Of a DNA stretch of 36,616 bases, positions 25,601-32,922 are shown piece after piece; within the stretch, counting starts at the first letter, position 1; each line of letters begins with the position of its first letter. Position numbers and translations under genes: made by a program. The stretch comes from JBFHFS01 sp041583495 (lineage in GTDB: Bacteria; Bacteroidota; Bacteroidia; Bacteroidales; Marinilabiliaceae): NCBI GenBank assembly GCA_041583495.1, contig JBFHFS010000051.1, forward strand, positions 1 through 36,616, written 5' to 3'. A model generated the notes under the pieces. The model saw only the letters and a list, made by a program, of their open reading frames with translations, was not told the DNA's origin and made no database searches.

Positions 25601-25694
25601 TTCCTTTAATCAGATGCCCCGCAGCTTGTGCGACAGACGAACTAAGGAAAATACCGCAGATTATTAAAAGATATATCTTAATTATATTTTTCAT
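22662..25694 (-). CDS. susC: SusC2, TonB-dependent outer-membrane glycan transporter
   Basis: A 1010-residue SusC/RagA-family transporter. It has a signal peptide (MKNIIKIYLLIICGIFLSSS, then VAQA) and an N-terminal carboxypeptidase-regulatory-like domain (GKVSNVYGLLLPGVTV, TNEDGEFKISV). The plug domain follows (LQGKLPGLSIIQSDGEPGNE, MYVVDGVERSADGVDLNEVE, GGVILITTKSG), then a 22-stranded barrel ending NLGVSVQF. Instead of the usual DEVVVVGYGTQKK stretch it has NVAYGKQSKKSVTSSVATIS, a variant seen in part of the family. With SusD2 it should import oligosaccharides using TonB energy. The operon gap to SusD1 is 43 bp. No other role is likely. Confidence 0.97.
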   Translation of the reverse strand: MKNIIKIYLLIICGIFLSSSVAQAAGHLIKGKVSNVYGLLLPGVTVTSDGIASSVLTNEDGEFKISVNDLPTTLYFYLPNYGAVEQNITSDQDLVVVLPVNETANVAYGKQSKKSVTSSVATISGEELVASRSNNLFIALQGKLPGLSIIQSDGEPGNESFNVKVRGSDSPNSNSVMYVVDGVERSADGVDLNEVESVTVLKDGAATAPYGMRGSGGVILITTKSGFEGESKINVSVDHALQAPTFLPDFVSAYDYATMYNQRVTNDRRFLGDEGYGELYTPYELERYQNADMTEFYPVRNMQDDFLKDFTNQTRVNVNVRGGSSSMRYFTSVGYTTQEGIFENEPFDLYSYDASTKSSRFNFRTNLDISLNKTLNLWVNIGGYMEKNNSPIAGDLFQKLYQTPNNAYNDLTPDGEVLVNLQKLTYQTKTSIYGDLNRTGSSNKTETRLNNTFGATQKLDKFVPGLSAKGQLAFDVNSRNTQNRSRGYESFQVATFQDVNGVDSLGYAEVPGTSNTTLSDGQGIFFYYMYNFRASLDYNRTFGEKHHLTGMLMAERHMQQQQVLLETNYMGLAGRVAYGFDDRYFAEANFAYQGSEQFKKGNRFGFFPSISASWLVSNEDFLKESDAVTMLKVRASAGQTGNSVFSYGSTNQYLFLTTWNSNSTEDQLGNENIKWETSTKYNFGIEAQLFNSLYVGADLYYHDNKDIIIRDIAIIPDGMMGLGGASLPPANLGESINKGFELTLGYSKEFNEDFAINVNGNVSVNKNEITYLAELAYDETYAYPYRREGYPVSYHWGYQSDGLFNTQQEIDDWHDQSGFGGTPVPGDIKYKDLTGDGIVDEKDIAPLGVGQVPELHFGLNAQVYYKGFDLKAFFTGAAQRNVYQSGIGIFSNQDNFTEYMKGAWTFEKYSAGETIEYPRLGRESGNFVTSDYWLKNGTFVRLRNVELGYTLPASISNKIKSGAIRIYANGLNLFVWDSLDNDDFDPESADAATTNYPILKALNLGVSVQF

Positions 25695-25737
25695 CTTTAT
25701 TTCTTTAATGAATTAAAAAATTCTTCAGGATCATTGA

Positions 25738-27603
25738 TTAACGCCACGCTTCGGGTTGTTGCAATCCTGAAAGGTATTTTCCATCCACCAGCGGAATGGG
25801 TAAAACTTTGTATTTTTCGTTATGGCAGGCCCATACATAGGGTATTTGATAACGGGTATGTTTAAACACATTGTTGTCCACTTTCTCTACCAGCATTCCA
25901 CTAACGGTATTGTTGTTAACATTACTAATGATGTCCCAACGACGCACATCGTAGAACCGGTGATCCTCCAATACCAATTCAACCCGTCTTTCGTTCTGAA
26001 TTCTTTTCATCAACCACTCTTTGTTTCCCGCGCTATAGCCAGGCACCGCTTTAATGGATGGCTGATTGGCCCGAAGTCGGGTCATATCCAATGCGGCACA
26101 GGCTTCATCGAAATGGTTGGCACCACAAAGGGCTTCGGCATAGTTGAGATATATTTCGGCATAACGCATCAAAACAGTATGCTGGTGACATCTATTGTGT
26201 CCTGCACTTTGTGTCCCCGAACCATACCAAACCGGATCACGGTCTTTACCATAATAATAGCCGGTGGAGGTCTTTTTATTCGTCCCACTGGTGGAAACTT
26301 CATTCATTCCGGTCCCGGGAGCTCCCAGATAGGTCCAGACAGTAATGGGGCCTAAATCGTACGATTCTCCGAAATAATTGCCATTAAATATGATATCCCT
26401 GTAAAAACGATCATCCCGGTTAACGTAGGGATTGTTGACGTCGTCGTAGCCGGCAGCAAGTGCTTCTGCCGTAAAGGTGGGATGGGCATGTGAAGGATCA
26501 TAGTTTTCAACGATCATTTCACCTGTTTTCAGTTCGTAGCAATCCACTATTTCCTGGCTGGGTGTTTCACCCGTTTTGTGAATTGAATAGTTACTTCTTT
26601 TTGGAACGGCATTGGACAGATCCATCCCATGCACATTACTGAACTGTACAAGCCGGTCTCTGCCCCGCCATATTACTTCTACATTTTCAACATCTTCAGT
26701 AATGGGTGAATTGTACAACGCTTTCTTGGTAGTTTCAAAAGGCTCTAACGAATAGGCGTTTAAATCCAAAAATTGCTTTGCCGCTGCCGCCGCCAATTCG
26801 TATTTAGCCGGATCGCCCGTTGGATTATTGAGGGGGCTTGCATTATAAAGCAGCACTCTCGATTTAAGTCCATATACAAAACTTAAGGGAATCCTGGCCT
26901 TATCGGTTTCACTTCCACTTAAACGCTTTAAGGGAATAAGCTTTCGGTCTATTACCCCTTGCAATTCATCGGCTATTCTTTTTGCCACCTCATCGTAAGT
27001 AGGCCTGGTTAGCTCTCCCCATCCCTTAAATTCGAGGGGTATCTCCTCCTCAAAGAAAGGAAGTGGCCCATACATACTGATAAGCTTAATATAGAAATAG
27101 GACTTGAGGGCAATTGCTTCATCTTTCATCATGTCACGTTCTGCTTGTGGAAATATTTCCAACGGAACGGTTACCTTATCTATATTTCCGATAAAACGAT
27201 TGCAATGACCGATGGCGCCCCAGTATCGTCCCCACCAGCTTGCAGTGGTGTTCATATAAACGTTTCCGGCATTTGAACTGGCCCAAACTGCCGCGAAGGA
27301 AGGGGTCAGCAACCCATTGGTCCAGTTACCGTAGCTTTGCCCCTGTGTATCGAAGGCATTGTCGGTAAGTTCCTCCTCAGTGGTCCAAAAGTACAGATCA
27401 CTTCTGTTCTTGGGAATGCCCATATAACAGGCCGACAGCATGCCTCTTACCTTGTCATAATCACTCAGTACCCCCTCTAATGTTTCTCTCGAATCATCAG
27501 CGCGGTCCAAAGCTTCTTCAAAAGCCTTTTCACAACTGACCAACATCACCAGGAAAAGGGATACAATCGGTAAGACTTTAAAATTTAAACTATTTCGTTT
27601 CAT
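25738..27603 (-). CDS. susD: SusD1, RagB/SusD-family glycan-binding lipoprotein
   Basis: A 621-residue lipoprotein with signal MKRNSLNFKVLPIVSLFLVM, then LVSC (Cys25). Family features include KDEAIALKSYFYIKLISMYG with PLPFFEE, RYAEIYLNYAEALCGANHFD, and the C-terminal MKRIQNERRVELVLEDHRFY followed by DVRRWD. It ends with the family-typical PIPLVDGKYLSGLQQPEAWR. It follows SusC1 by 46 bp and forms the first of two tandem SusCD pairs. It should bind the polysaccharide or large oligosaccharides at the cell surface and gate SusC1. Two pairs in one operon may serve different chain lengths or side-chain types of the same glycan (inference). Confidence 0.97.
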   Translation of the reverse strand: MKRNSLNFKVLPIVSLFLVMLVSCEKAFEEALDRADDSRETLEGVLSDYDKVRGMLSACYMGIPKNRSDLYFWTTEEELTDNAFDTQGQSYGNWTNGLLTPSFAAVWASSNAGNVYMNTTASWWGRYWGAIGHCNRFIGNIDKVTVPLEIFPQAERDMMKDEAIALKSYFYIKLISMYGPLPFFEEEIPLEFKGWGELTRPTYDEVAKRIADELQGVIDRKLIPLKRLSGSETDKARIPLSFVYGLKSRVLLYNASPLNNPTGDPAKYELAAAAAKQFLDLNAYSLEPFETTKKALYNSPITEDVENVEVIWRGRDRLVQFSNVHGMDLSNAVPKRSNYSIHKTGETPSQEIVDCYELKTGEMIVENYDPSHAHPTFTAEALAAGYDDVNNPYVNRDDRFYRDIIFNGNYFGESYDLGPITVWTYLGAPGTGMNEVSTSGTNKKTSTGYYYGKDRDPVWYGSGTQSAGHNRCHQHTVLMRYAEIYLNYAEALCGANHFDEACAALDMTRLRANQPSIKAVPGYSAGNKEWLMKRIQNERRVELVLEDHRFYDVRRWDIISNVNNNTVSGMLVEKVDNNVFKHTRYQIPYVWACHNEKYKVLPIPLVDGKYLSGLQQPEAWR

Positions 27604-27649
27604 AATATGAATATTTTTAAATGATATTCCAGTTTATACCAATATTCCT

Positions 27650-30600
27650 TTAAAATGTAATGTTTAGCCCAATATTATAATTTGAAAATACCGGATGGCT
27701 CAAAGAGCTGCTCACCTCCGGATCCAAATACTTGAAGGGCATATTATCGATGGTAAGAAGGTTTAAACCATTTACATAAATTCTCGCGTTGCCAAGTCCG
27801 GTTCTGGCCAATAGGCTTTTAGGCAAGGTATATCCGATTTCAACATTTTTTATCCGCATGTACCAAAGGTCTAACAACCAGTAGTTACTAGGCTGTTTGC
27901 TCACGGAAGCTCCGTCGACATGCATTCTTGGATAACGGATATCCCCGTCATTTGCTGCTTTCTCGGGTGTCCATGCATATTTGTGCAACTCGAAATAGTT
28001 TTTATAGTCCCCTACAGCATTTCCATTCCAGTCGTAAATGGCACGACCGGAAAAATCGAAGGTATAATTGGTCACCCCTTGCAAGAGGACACTAAAATCA
28101 AAACCCTTATAGGTTGCACCAAGATTCAAGGAAGCATTTAATTCCGGGATGGTGGGGTAATTCATTCTGATTTTATCTTTTTCGTCGATCACTCCATCCC
28201 CATTTTTATCATCATATTTCAGGTCGCCGGGCAATACTGCAGCACCAAGCCCTGTTTGATCGGCCCATCCATTAATTTCCTGCTCATCGTTGAAATAGCC
28301 CAGGCAATCGAAACCAAACACAGAATTTCGTGAAAACCCTTCATGGCGGTAGGGATAGGCAAAGGAGTCATCGAATGGCGTTTCATTAAACTTCTCGACT
28401 TTGTTCCTGGCAAAGGCCACACTAAAGCGACTTGTAAAACGGAAGTCGGTATTTACTCTTTTCTGATAGCCAAGTGAGGTTTCAAATCCACGGTTGGTCA
28501 TCACCCCATCGTTTGTGGGTGGCAGGGAAAGTTGACCAAACATATATTCCGGAACGGACGATTGGGTAATGAGGATTGAATTTCGCTTTTCGTAAAACAC
28601 ATCCAGGTCCCAATCGAAACCGTTACTAAAGGTTGATTCAATACCGATGTTGAGTTTGTTACTCTTTTCCCAGGTTACCAGGGCGTTGGGTATGGTATTT
28701 TGGTATACCGGGTTGGGAAGGCCCGGGATGCCCCCCAAGGCATTGAAATAATCACCATTACCCTGGGTCCAGTCATCCACATAAATAAACCGCTGGTTCG
28801 ATATTTGGTCATTTCCCACCTGTCCAAAAGATCCGCGTATTTTGAGGAATTCGATGAGACCCGAAGATTCCAGGAAGTTCTCTTCACTTAACACCCAACC
28901 CACAGAAATGGATGGAAAGAACCCGAAACGACGGCCAGAGGCAAACTGCTCCGAACCATTCATCCCGAAGTTCAGCTCGGCCAGATAACGTTGTGCATAA
29001 TTATAGGTTGCTCTACCAACAATCCCCACATAGTTATAGGGGATCTGTGCGTTCACAACTCTTTCATTTTGCTTATAGAGAAGTAATCCGCTTACGTTAT
29101 TTTTGCCAAAACTGTTCTTATAATTCAGGGAGGCTTCCAGGTCGAAACGGGTATTTAAACCCTGTGTGAGGACCTGAGTTAATTCTGAATCAGTCCCGGC
29201 CCCCGGAGTATAAACCACGGTATCTTTTCCCGCTGCCGTTTGTGTTAGCTGGGCCTCATAGGTTTGATAGGTCCTTCTATATCCGCGGATATGAGTTGCC
29301 TCGGCATCGTAGGCAACAATAGCCCTTGCCGAAAGCCCCTTGGTAATAAAGTTCAAGTCCTGCTCAAAACCAAGTGTACTGTTAATTTGGTTGTCGGTGG
29401 TTATCCGGTAACCTGTCCGGTTTAAATTACCATAAGGAGTACGGTCTCCGCCACCCACTGAAATAACCTCTCCATCGGGTGTTAAATCCGCGTGAGAGAT
29501 CGAGGGCCTGTCGGTATAGGCCGCCAGTTGCAGATAGTAATACGATGCCGTGGTTGCTGAAGCTGCATTGGCGCCAAAGATAATCGGGTCGTTTTTATCC
29601 TGTAAAGAGCCCGACAGATTCATCCAGGCTTTTAAGGTTTTGTTAATTTGCATATCGATGTTTGCCCGGTAGGTAAACCGGTCCAACCGCTCCTCGTTAT
29701 CGTAGTTGTATTCGTCCCAGCGTTCGGTTTTAAACGGCCCCCCCTGACTTACATAGCCCAGACTCACAAAATACTTGGTCTTTTCGCTCCCACCCCTGAT
29801 GTTCACGTTACCCTTAGCCATGGGGGTGAATTTGTTAAAGAATTCACCGTACCAGTCACGGTCCACATAATACTCAGGCAAATCACCCAAACGGTAATGT
29901 TCAAATACAGACTCATCGAATGCCGGTGGGTTATTTGGATTATCCAGTGCCACCACCTCGTTACGAATATTCATATAGTCAATGGCATTCAACGGTTTTG
30001 GCAGGCGTGTAACTGTTTGCAGGGAATAATTCACCGTTGCGGTCACCTTAGCAGCTCCCACCACACCTTTCTTTGTGGTCACCAGGATTACACCGTTGGC
30101 ACCCCGCACACCAAATACGGCGGTGGCCGATGCATCCTTCAATATGGAGATGTTCTCAATATCATAGGGATCGATATTGTTGATTTCGCGTTCGATACCA
30201 TCGACCAAAATCAAGGGATTGGAAGAGTTCATGGTGGCCTGGCCCCGAATTAAGGTTTGAAGGTTTTCTTTACCCAGCTCCCCATCTTTTAACATAATGG
30301 TCAGCCCGGGCATTTTACCGGCTAAACCTACCGATAAGCTTGAAGTAGGAGACTGAACAATTTCACTACTACTAATGGTTGAGATCGCCGCTACCACACT
30401 CTCTTTTTTCTGGGTACCATATCCCACCACCACCACTTCGTCCAAATCGGTGGTTGCTGATTGGAGCATCACCTCCAGATTAGTCCTTCCTTCCAGTGCA
30501 ATTTCCTGTGTGGTCATTCCGATAAAGGAAATAACCAGAGTGGCATTCCGATCACTCACCTGGAGTGAAAACCGCCCATCCATATCAGAGATGGTCCCAA

Positions 30601-30742
30601 TCGTAGTTCCTTTGACGATGACCGTTGCTCCCGGAATAGGCGCCTGATCTTCTGAGGAAATTCGTCCTCTTACCAAAAGTTCCTGCGACATACCCCAAAA
30701 CGACATGACGAGAAAGAGCAGCATTAATCCTGATTTTTTCAT
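27650..30742 (-). CDS. susC: SusC1, TonB-dependent outer-membrane glycan transporter
   Basis: A 1030-residue SusC transporter from the ATG at 30742 (MKKSGLMLLFLVMSFWGMSQ). An ATG eight codons upstream gives a poorer signal sequence. Residues ~25-105 are the carboxypeptidase-regulatory-like domain (PGATVIVKGTTIGTISDMDG). The classic DLDEVVVVGYGTQKKESVVA follows, then the plug (LAGKMPGLTIMLKDGELGKE, LILVDGIEREINNIDPYDIE, GANGVILVTTKKG) and the barrel, ending YNIGLNITF. It is the first transporter gene of the operon, 181 bp after the GH78 stop. That gap holds a 21-bp-spaced direct repeat that may be the HTCS operator. Function is import of oligosaccharides into the periplasm. Confidence 0.98.
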   Translation of the reverse strand: MKKSGLMLLFLVMSFWGMSQELLVRGRISSEDQAPIPGATVIVKGTTIGTISDMDGRFSLQVSDRNATLVISFIGMTTQEIALEGRTNLEVMLQSATTDLDEVVVVGYGTQKKESVVAAISTISSSEIVQSPTSSLSVGLAGKMPGLTIMLKDGELGKENLQTLIRGQATMNSSNPLILVDGIEREINNIDPYDIENISILKDASATAVFGVRGANGVILVTTKKGVVGAAKVTATVNYSLQTVTRLPKPLNAIDYMNIRNEVVALDNPNNPPAFDESVFEHYRLGDLPEYYVDRDWYGEFFNKFTPMAKGNVNIRGGSEKTKYFVSLGYVSQGGPFKTERWDEYNYDNEERLDRFTYRANIDMQINKTLKAWMNLSGSLQDKNDPIIFGANAASATTASYYYLQLAAYTDRPSISHADLTPDGEVISVGGGDRTPYGNLNRTGYRITTDNQINSTLGFEQDLNFITKGLSARAIVAYDAEATHIRGYRRTYQTYEAQLTQTAAGKDTVVYTPGAGTDSELTQVLTQGLNTRFDLEASLNYKNSFGKNNVSGLLLYKQNERVVNAQIPYNYVGIVGRATYNYAQRYLAELNFGMNGSEQFASGRRFGFFPSISVGWVLSEENFLESSGLIEFLKIRGSFGQVGNDQISNQRFIYVDDWTQGNGDYFNALGGIPGLPNPVYQNTIPNALVTWEKSNKLNIGIESTFSNGFDWDLDVFYEKRNSILITQSSVPEYMFGQLSLPPTNDGVMTNRGFETSLGYQKRVNTDFRFTSRFSVAFARNKVEKFNETPFDDSFAYPYRHEGFSRNSVFGFDCLGYFNDEQEINGWADQTGLGAAVLPGDLKYDDKNGDGVIDEKDKIRMNYPTIPELNASLNLGATYKGFDFSVLLQGVTNYTFDFSGRAIYDWNGNAVGDYKNYFELHKYAWTPEKAANDGDIRYPRMHVDGASVSKQPSNYWLLDLWYMRIKNVEIGYTLPKSLLARTGLGNARIYVNGLNLLTIDNMPFKYLDPEVSSSLSHPVFSNYNIGLNITF

Positions 30743-30796
30743 ACATTTTTTAAATTTGATTAACATACTTCAAGGATAGTTAGTGAACTTAGAATT

Positions 30797-30831
30797 CTTT
30801 TGTGCTTTTATGCCTCTGTTTTGTGTTTTTG
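30797..30831 (-). promoter_or_regulatory. Candidate HTCS operator: direct repeat spaced 21 bp upstream of SusC1
   Basis: On the plus strand ttttgtg occurs at 30798-30804 and again at 30819-30825, exactly 21 bp apart, with similar flanks (cttttgtgctttta and gttttgtgtttttg). Read in the SusC1 direction this is CACAAAA-N14-CACAAAA, 55-85 bp before the ATG. Two helical turns is the spacing expected for AraC-type DNA-binding domains on one DNA face. I see no canonical TAnnTTTG box, which is common for activator-dependent promoters. AT-richness makes chance possible. Confidence 0.45.
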
Positions 30832-30923
30832 TACCAAAACGTTAAATCAACAAAAAATTTGTTCCGTTTTTCGGTTTTGTTTCATTTTATCCAAATTGTC
30901 CCAGCCGCCATAAATGTTAGGAA

Positions 30924-32669
30924 CTATCTAACGATTTCAACTTCCTCAGGGGCATTCACCCTGGATACGACTTCCCCCTTTTCATTCAACCGATGTTCAA
31001 CTTCAACAATTCCGTAAGGAGTCGGCAGCGAACCCCTCACCCATTTTAAATTGCCCAGATTAGGTTTTATGCTAATCGTTTTGCATCCGGGCTCTAACAC
31101 CTGAAAACCAAGAACATGTTCGGTAAGCCAGGCCGTTGGTCCGGATGCCCATCCATGACAAAAACTATGGCGCAGCCCTTTGTAACAGTAGTCCCCATAG
31201 TCAGCATGTATATCGTTTTTGGAATCTGAAGGCAATTCATCGATACGCCCCACATTATCGACCCAATCTAAATTAAAATCTTCCCAAAAAGTAGTGGCCC
31301 CCAAAGCCAACATGCCCCCCCAGTATTCCCGGATAATACTCATCGAATTTTCGTACTTCCCAGCCTTGGCAAGGGCTTGCAACATATAGTAGCCATAAAA
31401 GGTAGAGAAATTTTTTGCCCCCCCTTCTAATAATAATTCGGATGCTTTTCCTTCGGGCAGAATATCCGCCAAACATAAAAGAGCCGCTGCCTGTTTCGAA
31501 TCACCCGGAGATGGTAGCACCTTCAACATTCGATGAACCGTATTCATACATAAACTGGCAGTTTGATGTTCCCCCAAAACACGGCATATTTCAGCCCCTT
31601 TTTCCAATGTAATTTTCAACAGAGCATGGTAGCCGGCATTTACTGCCACGGGATCCTCGCTACTGGGCCAGTCGAGGAATCGATGCCCGTTCAGATGTTC
31701 TTTGCCATGGTCATCGACCATAGTACATAGATGATTCAACAATGCACGCATATAATCCTTCTGCTCCTTCAGGTAACTAAGGTTTCCATGGTATTTGTAC
31801 CACTCGTAATGCCCCAACAACCACCACATTGAATAGGAGGAAATTCCATTCATCCAATTGGGCAAAGGGGTTATATCCCGGATTAAATCAAGACTTTTGG
31901 GGACGACTTCATTGTAGCCAAACACCGAATTAATGGTCATCACCTCGGGATGTGTGTCGCCAATCCACACCAAACGATCGCGCTTAATGCCGTCCCACAG
32001 GAAACCCTGCATGTTAAGATGAACGGTGTATGCCCCGGTTTGCCAAATATTGTTCAACAAAGTATCATTCGACTCAAACGATCCCAAATAGGGAATATCC
32101 CGATAAATGGAAATGGCATTCACTTCTTTAAGAAGCAGAGTTGAATTGGGTTCCAAAAAGTCGATGCGCACAAAACGAAAACCGGTATTTCCAATCTCCT
32201 TTTTACCCAACCAGGGCAGGAGCACTTCAAAATCACGGGTGGCATGATCGTTTTGGGCCGTGCTTTCACCCCCCACTTCCGACATGGCTTCCGAAACCGA
32301 TTCGCCAAAGCGAACCCTCACTTTCCTGGTTCCGCCTCCCGGCCATTGTGCAGTCACCATCTCCAGACCTCCATGAATCTCTTTTCCAAAATCCAGTAAA
32401 ATGGCGTTTTTATCCGACTGGGCGTTTATAATTTTACAAACATTCCCACCCACCAAATCGGCCTGACCATTACCCATTTGGAGCAATTGCTCAGCATTGA
32501 TTACAGCCTTTTTCGTAGTATCCGACGTCCAAACGATTCGTTGAGCCGGAAAATAATCACGGACCCGGGGGTCACGTCTCACCCTGGTTTTTTCGGATGC
32601 ATGAGAGAAAACCATCAGCACCAAAAAACACGAGGAAAGAATACTTTTTCTAAAATTTCTTAATTTCAT
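30924..32669 (-). CDS. GH78 family alpha-L-rhamnosidase
   Basis: A 581-residue secreted enzyme from the ATG at 32669 (MKLRNFRKSILSSCFLVLMV). An upstream ATG at 32684 is less likely. About residues 90-210 form a beta-sandwich with LDFGKEIHGGLEM. Then comes the (alpha/alpha)6 barrel, with WDGIKRDRLVWIGDTHPE (Asp/Glu of the catalytic groove, around residue 231) and ATTFWEDFN (Glu463, likely the general base). The C-terminal domain contains FCHGWASGPTAWLTEHVLGF and ISIKPNLGNLKWVRGSLPTP. GH78 releases terminal alpha-L-rhamnose by inversion. It is shorter than many GH78 proteins because it lacks extra N-terminal modules. It is the first gene of the minus-strand cluster, divergent from the HTCS, and probably induced with the SusCD genes. 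Confidence 0.93.
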   Translation of the reverse strand: MKLRNFRKSILSSCFLVLMVFSHASEKTRVRRDPRVRDYFPAQRIVWTSDTTKKAVINAEQLLQMGNGQADLVGGNVCKIINAQSDKNAILLDFGKEIHGGLEMVTAQWPGGGTRKVRVRFGESVSEAMSEVGGESTAQNDHATRDFEVLLPWLGKKEIGNTGFRFVRIDFLEPNSTLLLKEVNAISIYRDIPYLGSFESNDTLLNNIWQTGAYTVHLNMQGFLWDGIKRDRLVWIGDTHPEVMTINSVFGYNEVVPKSLDLIRDITPLPNWMNGISSYSMWWLLGHYEWYKYHGNLSYLKEQKDYMRALLNHLCTMVDDHGKEHLNGHRFLDWPSSEDPVAVNAGYHALLKITLEKGAEICRVLGEHQTASLCMNTVHRMLKVLPSPGDSKQAAALLCLADILPEGKASELLLEGGAKNFSTFYGYYMLQALAKAGKYENSMSIIREYWGGMLALGATTFWEDFNLDWVDNVGRIDELPSDSKNDIHADYGDYCYKGLRHSFCHGWASGPTAWLTEHVLGFQVLEPGCKTISIKPNLGNLKWVRGSLPTPYGIVEVEHRLNEKGEVVSRVNAPEEVEIVR

Positions 32670-32850
32670 ACAACAAATATGCATCCCTTACCCCGGTCTT
32701 TTATCCGCTTTTGTTTCAATCTTTGTCTATTATGTCCTTTTTGCTCCTTTTTAGACATAGGTTACAACTTTTACGATTTAGAGCATACCCCTTTCCATGT
32801 TATTTCAATTTCAAAAACCTTAAAGCTGCTTTTTTTGAACGATTTAGTGG

Positions 32851-32892
32851 GCCTCTAAGCGCAAACATTAAATATTTATTTAACTTAGAGGC
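32851..32892 (+). promoter_or_regulatory. Inverted repeat upstream of the HTCS gene
   Basis: A perfect 9-bp inverted repeat, gcctctaag (32851-32859) and cttagaggc (32884-32892), separated by 24 AT-rich nt. It ends 30 bp before the HTCS start codon. It could be an operator or a 5'-UTR hairpin controlling regulator expression. The rest of the 253-bp divergent region (32670-32922) shows no canonical Bacteroidetes promoter that I can identify. Confidence 0.45.
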
Positions 32893-32922
32893 ACCAAACA
32901 TCGTTAACAACATTTAATACAA

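Noticed and set aside
29648..30253. A 201-codon plus-strand open frame inside SusC1
   Set aside because: It lies wholly antisense to a well-conserved SusC plug and barrel region and has no family features: a shadow frame.
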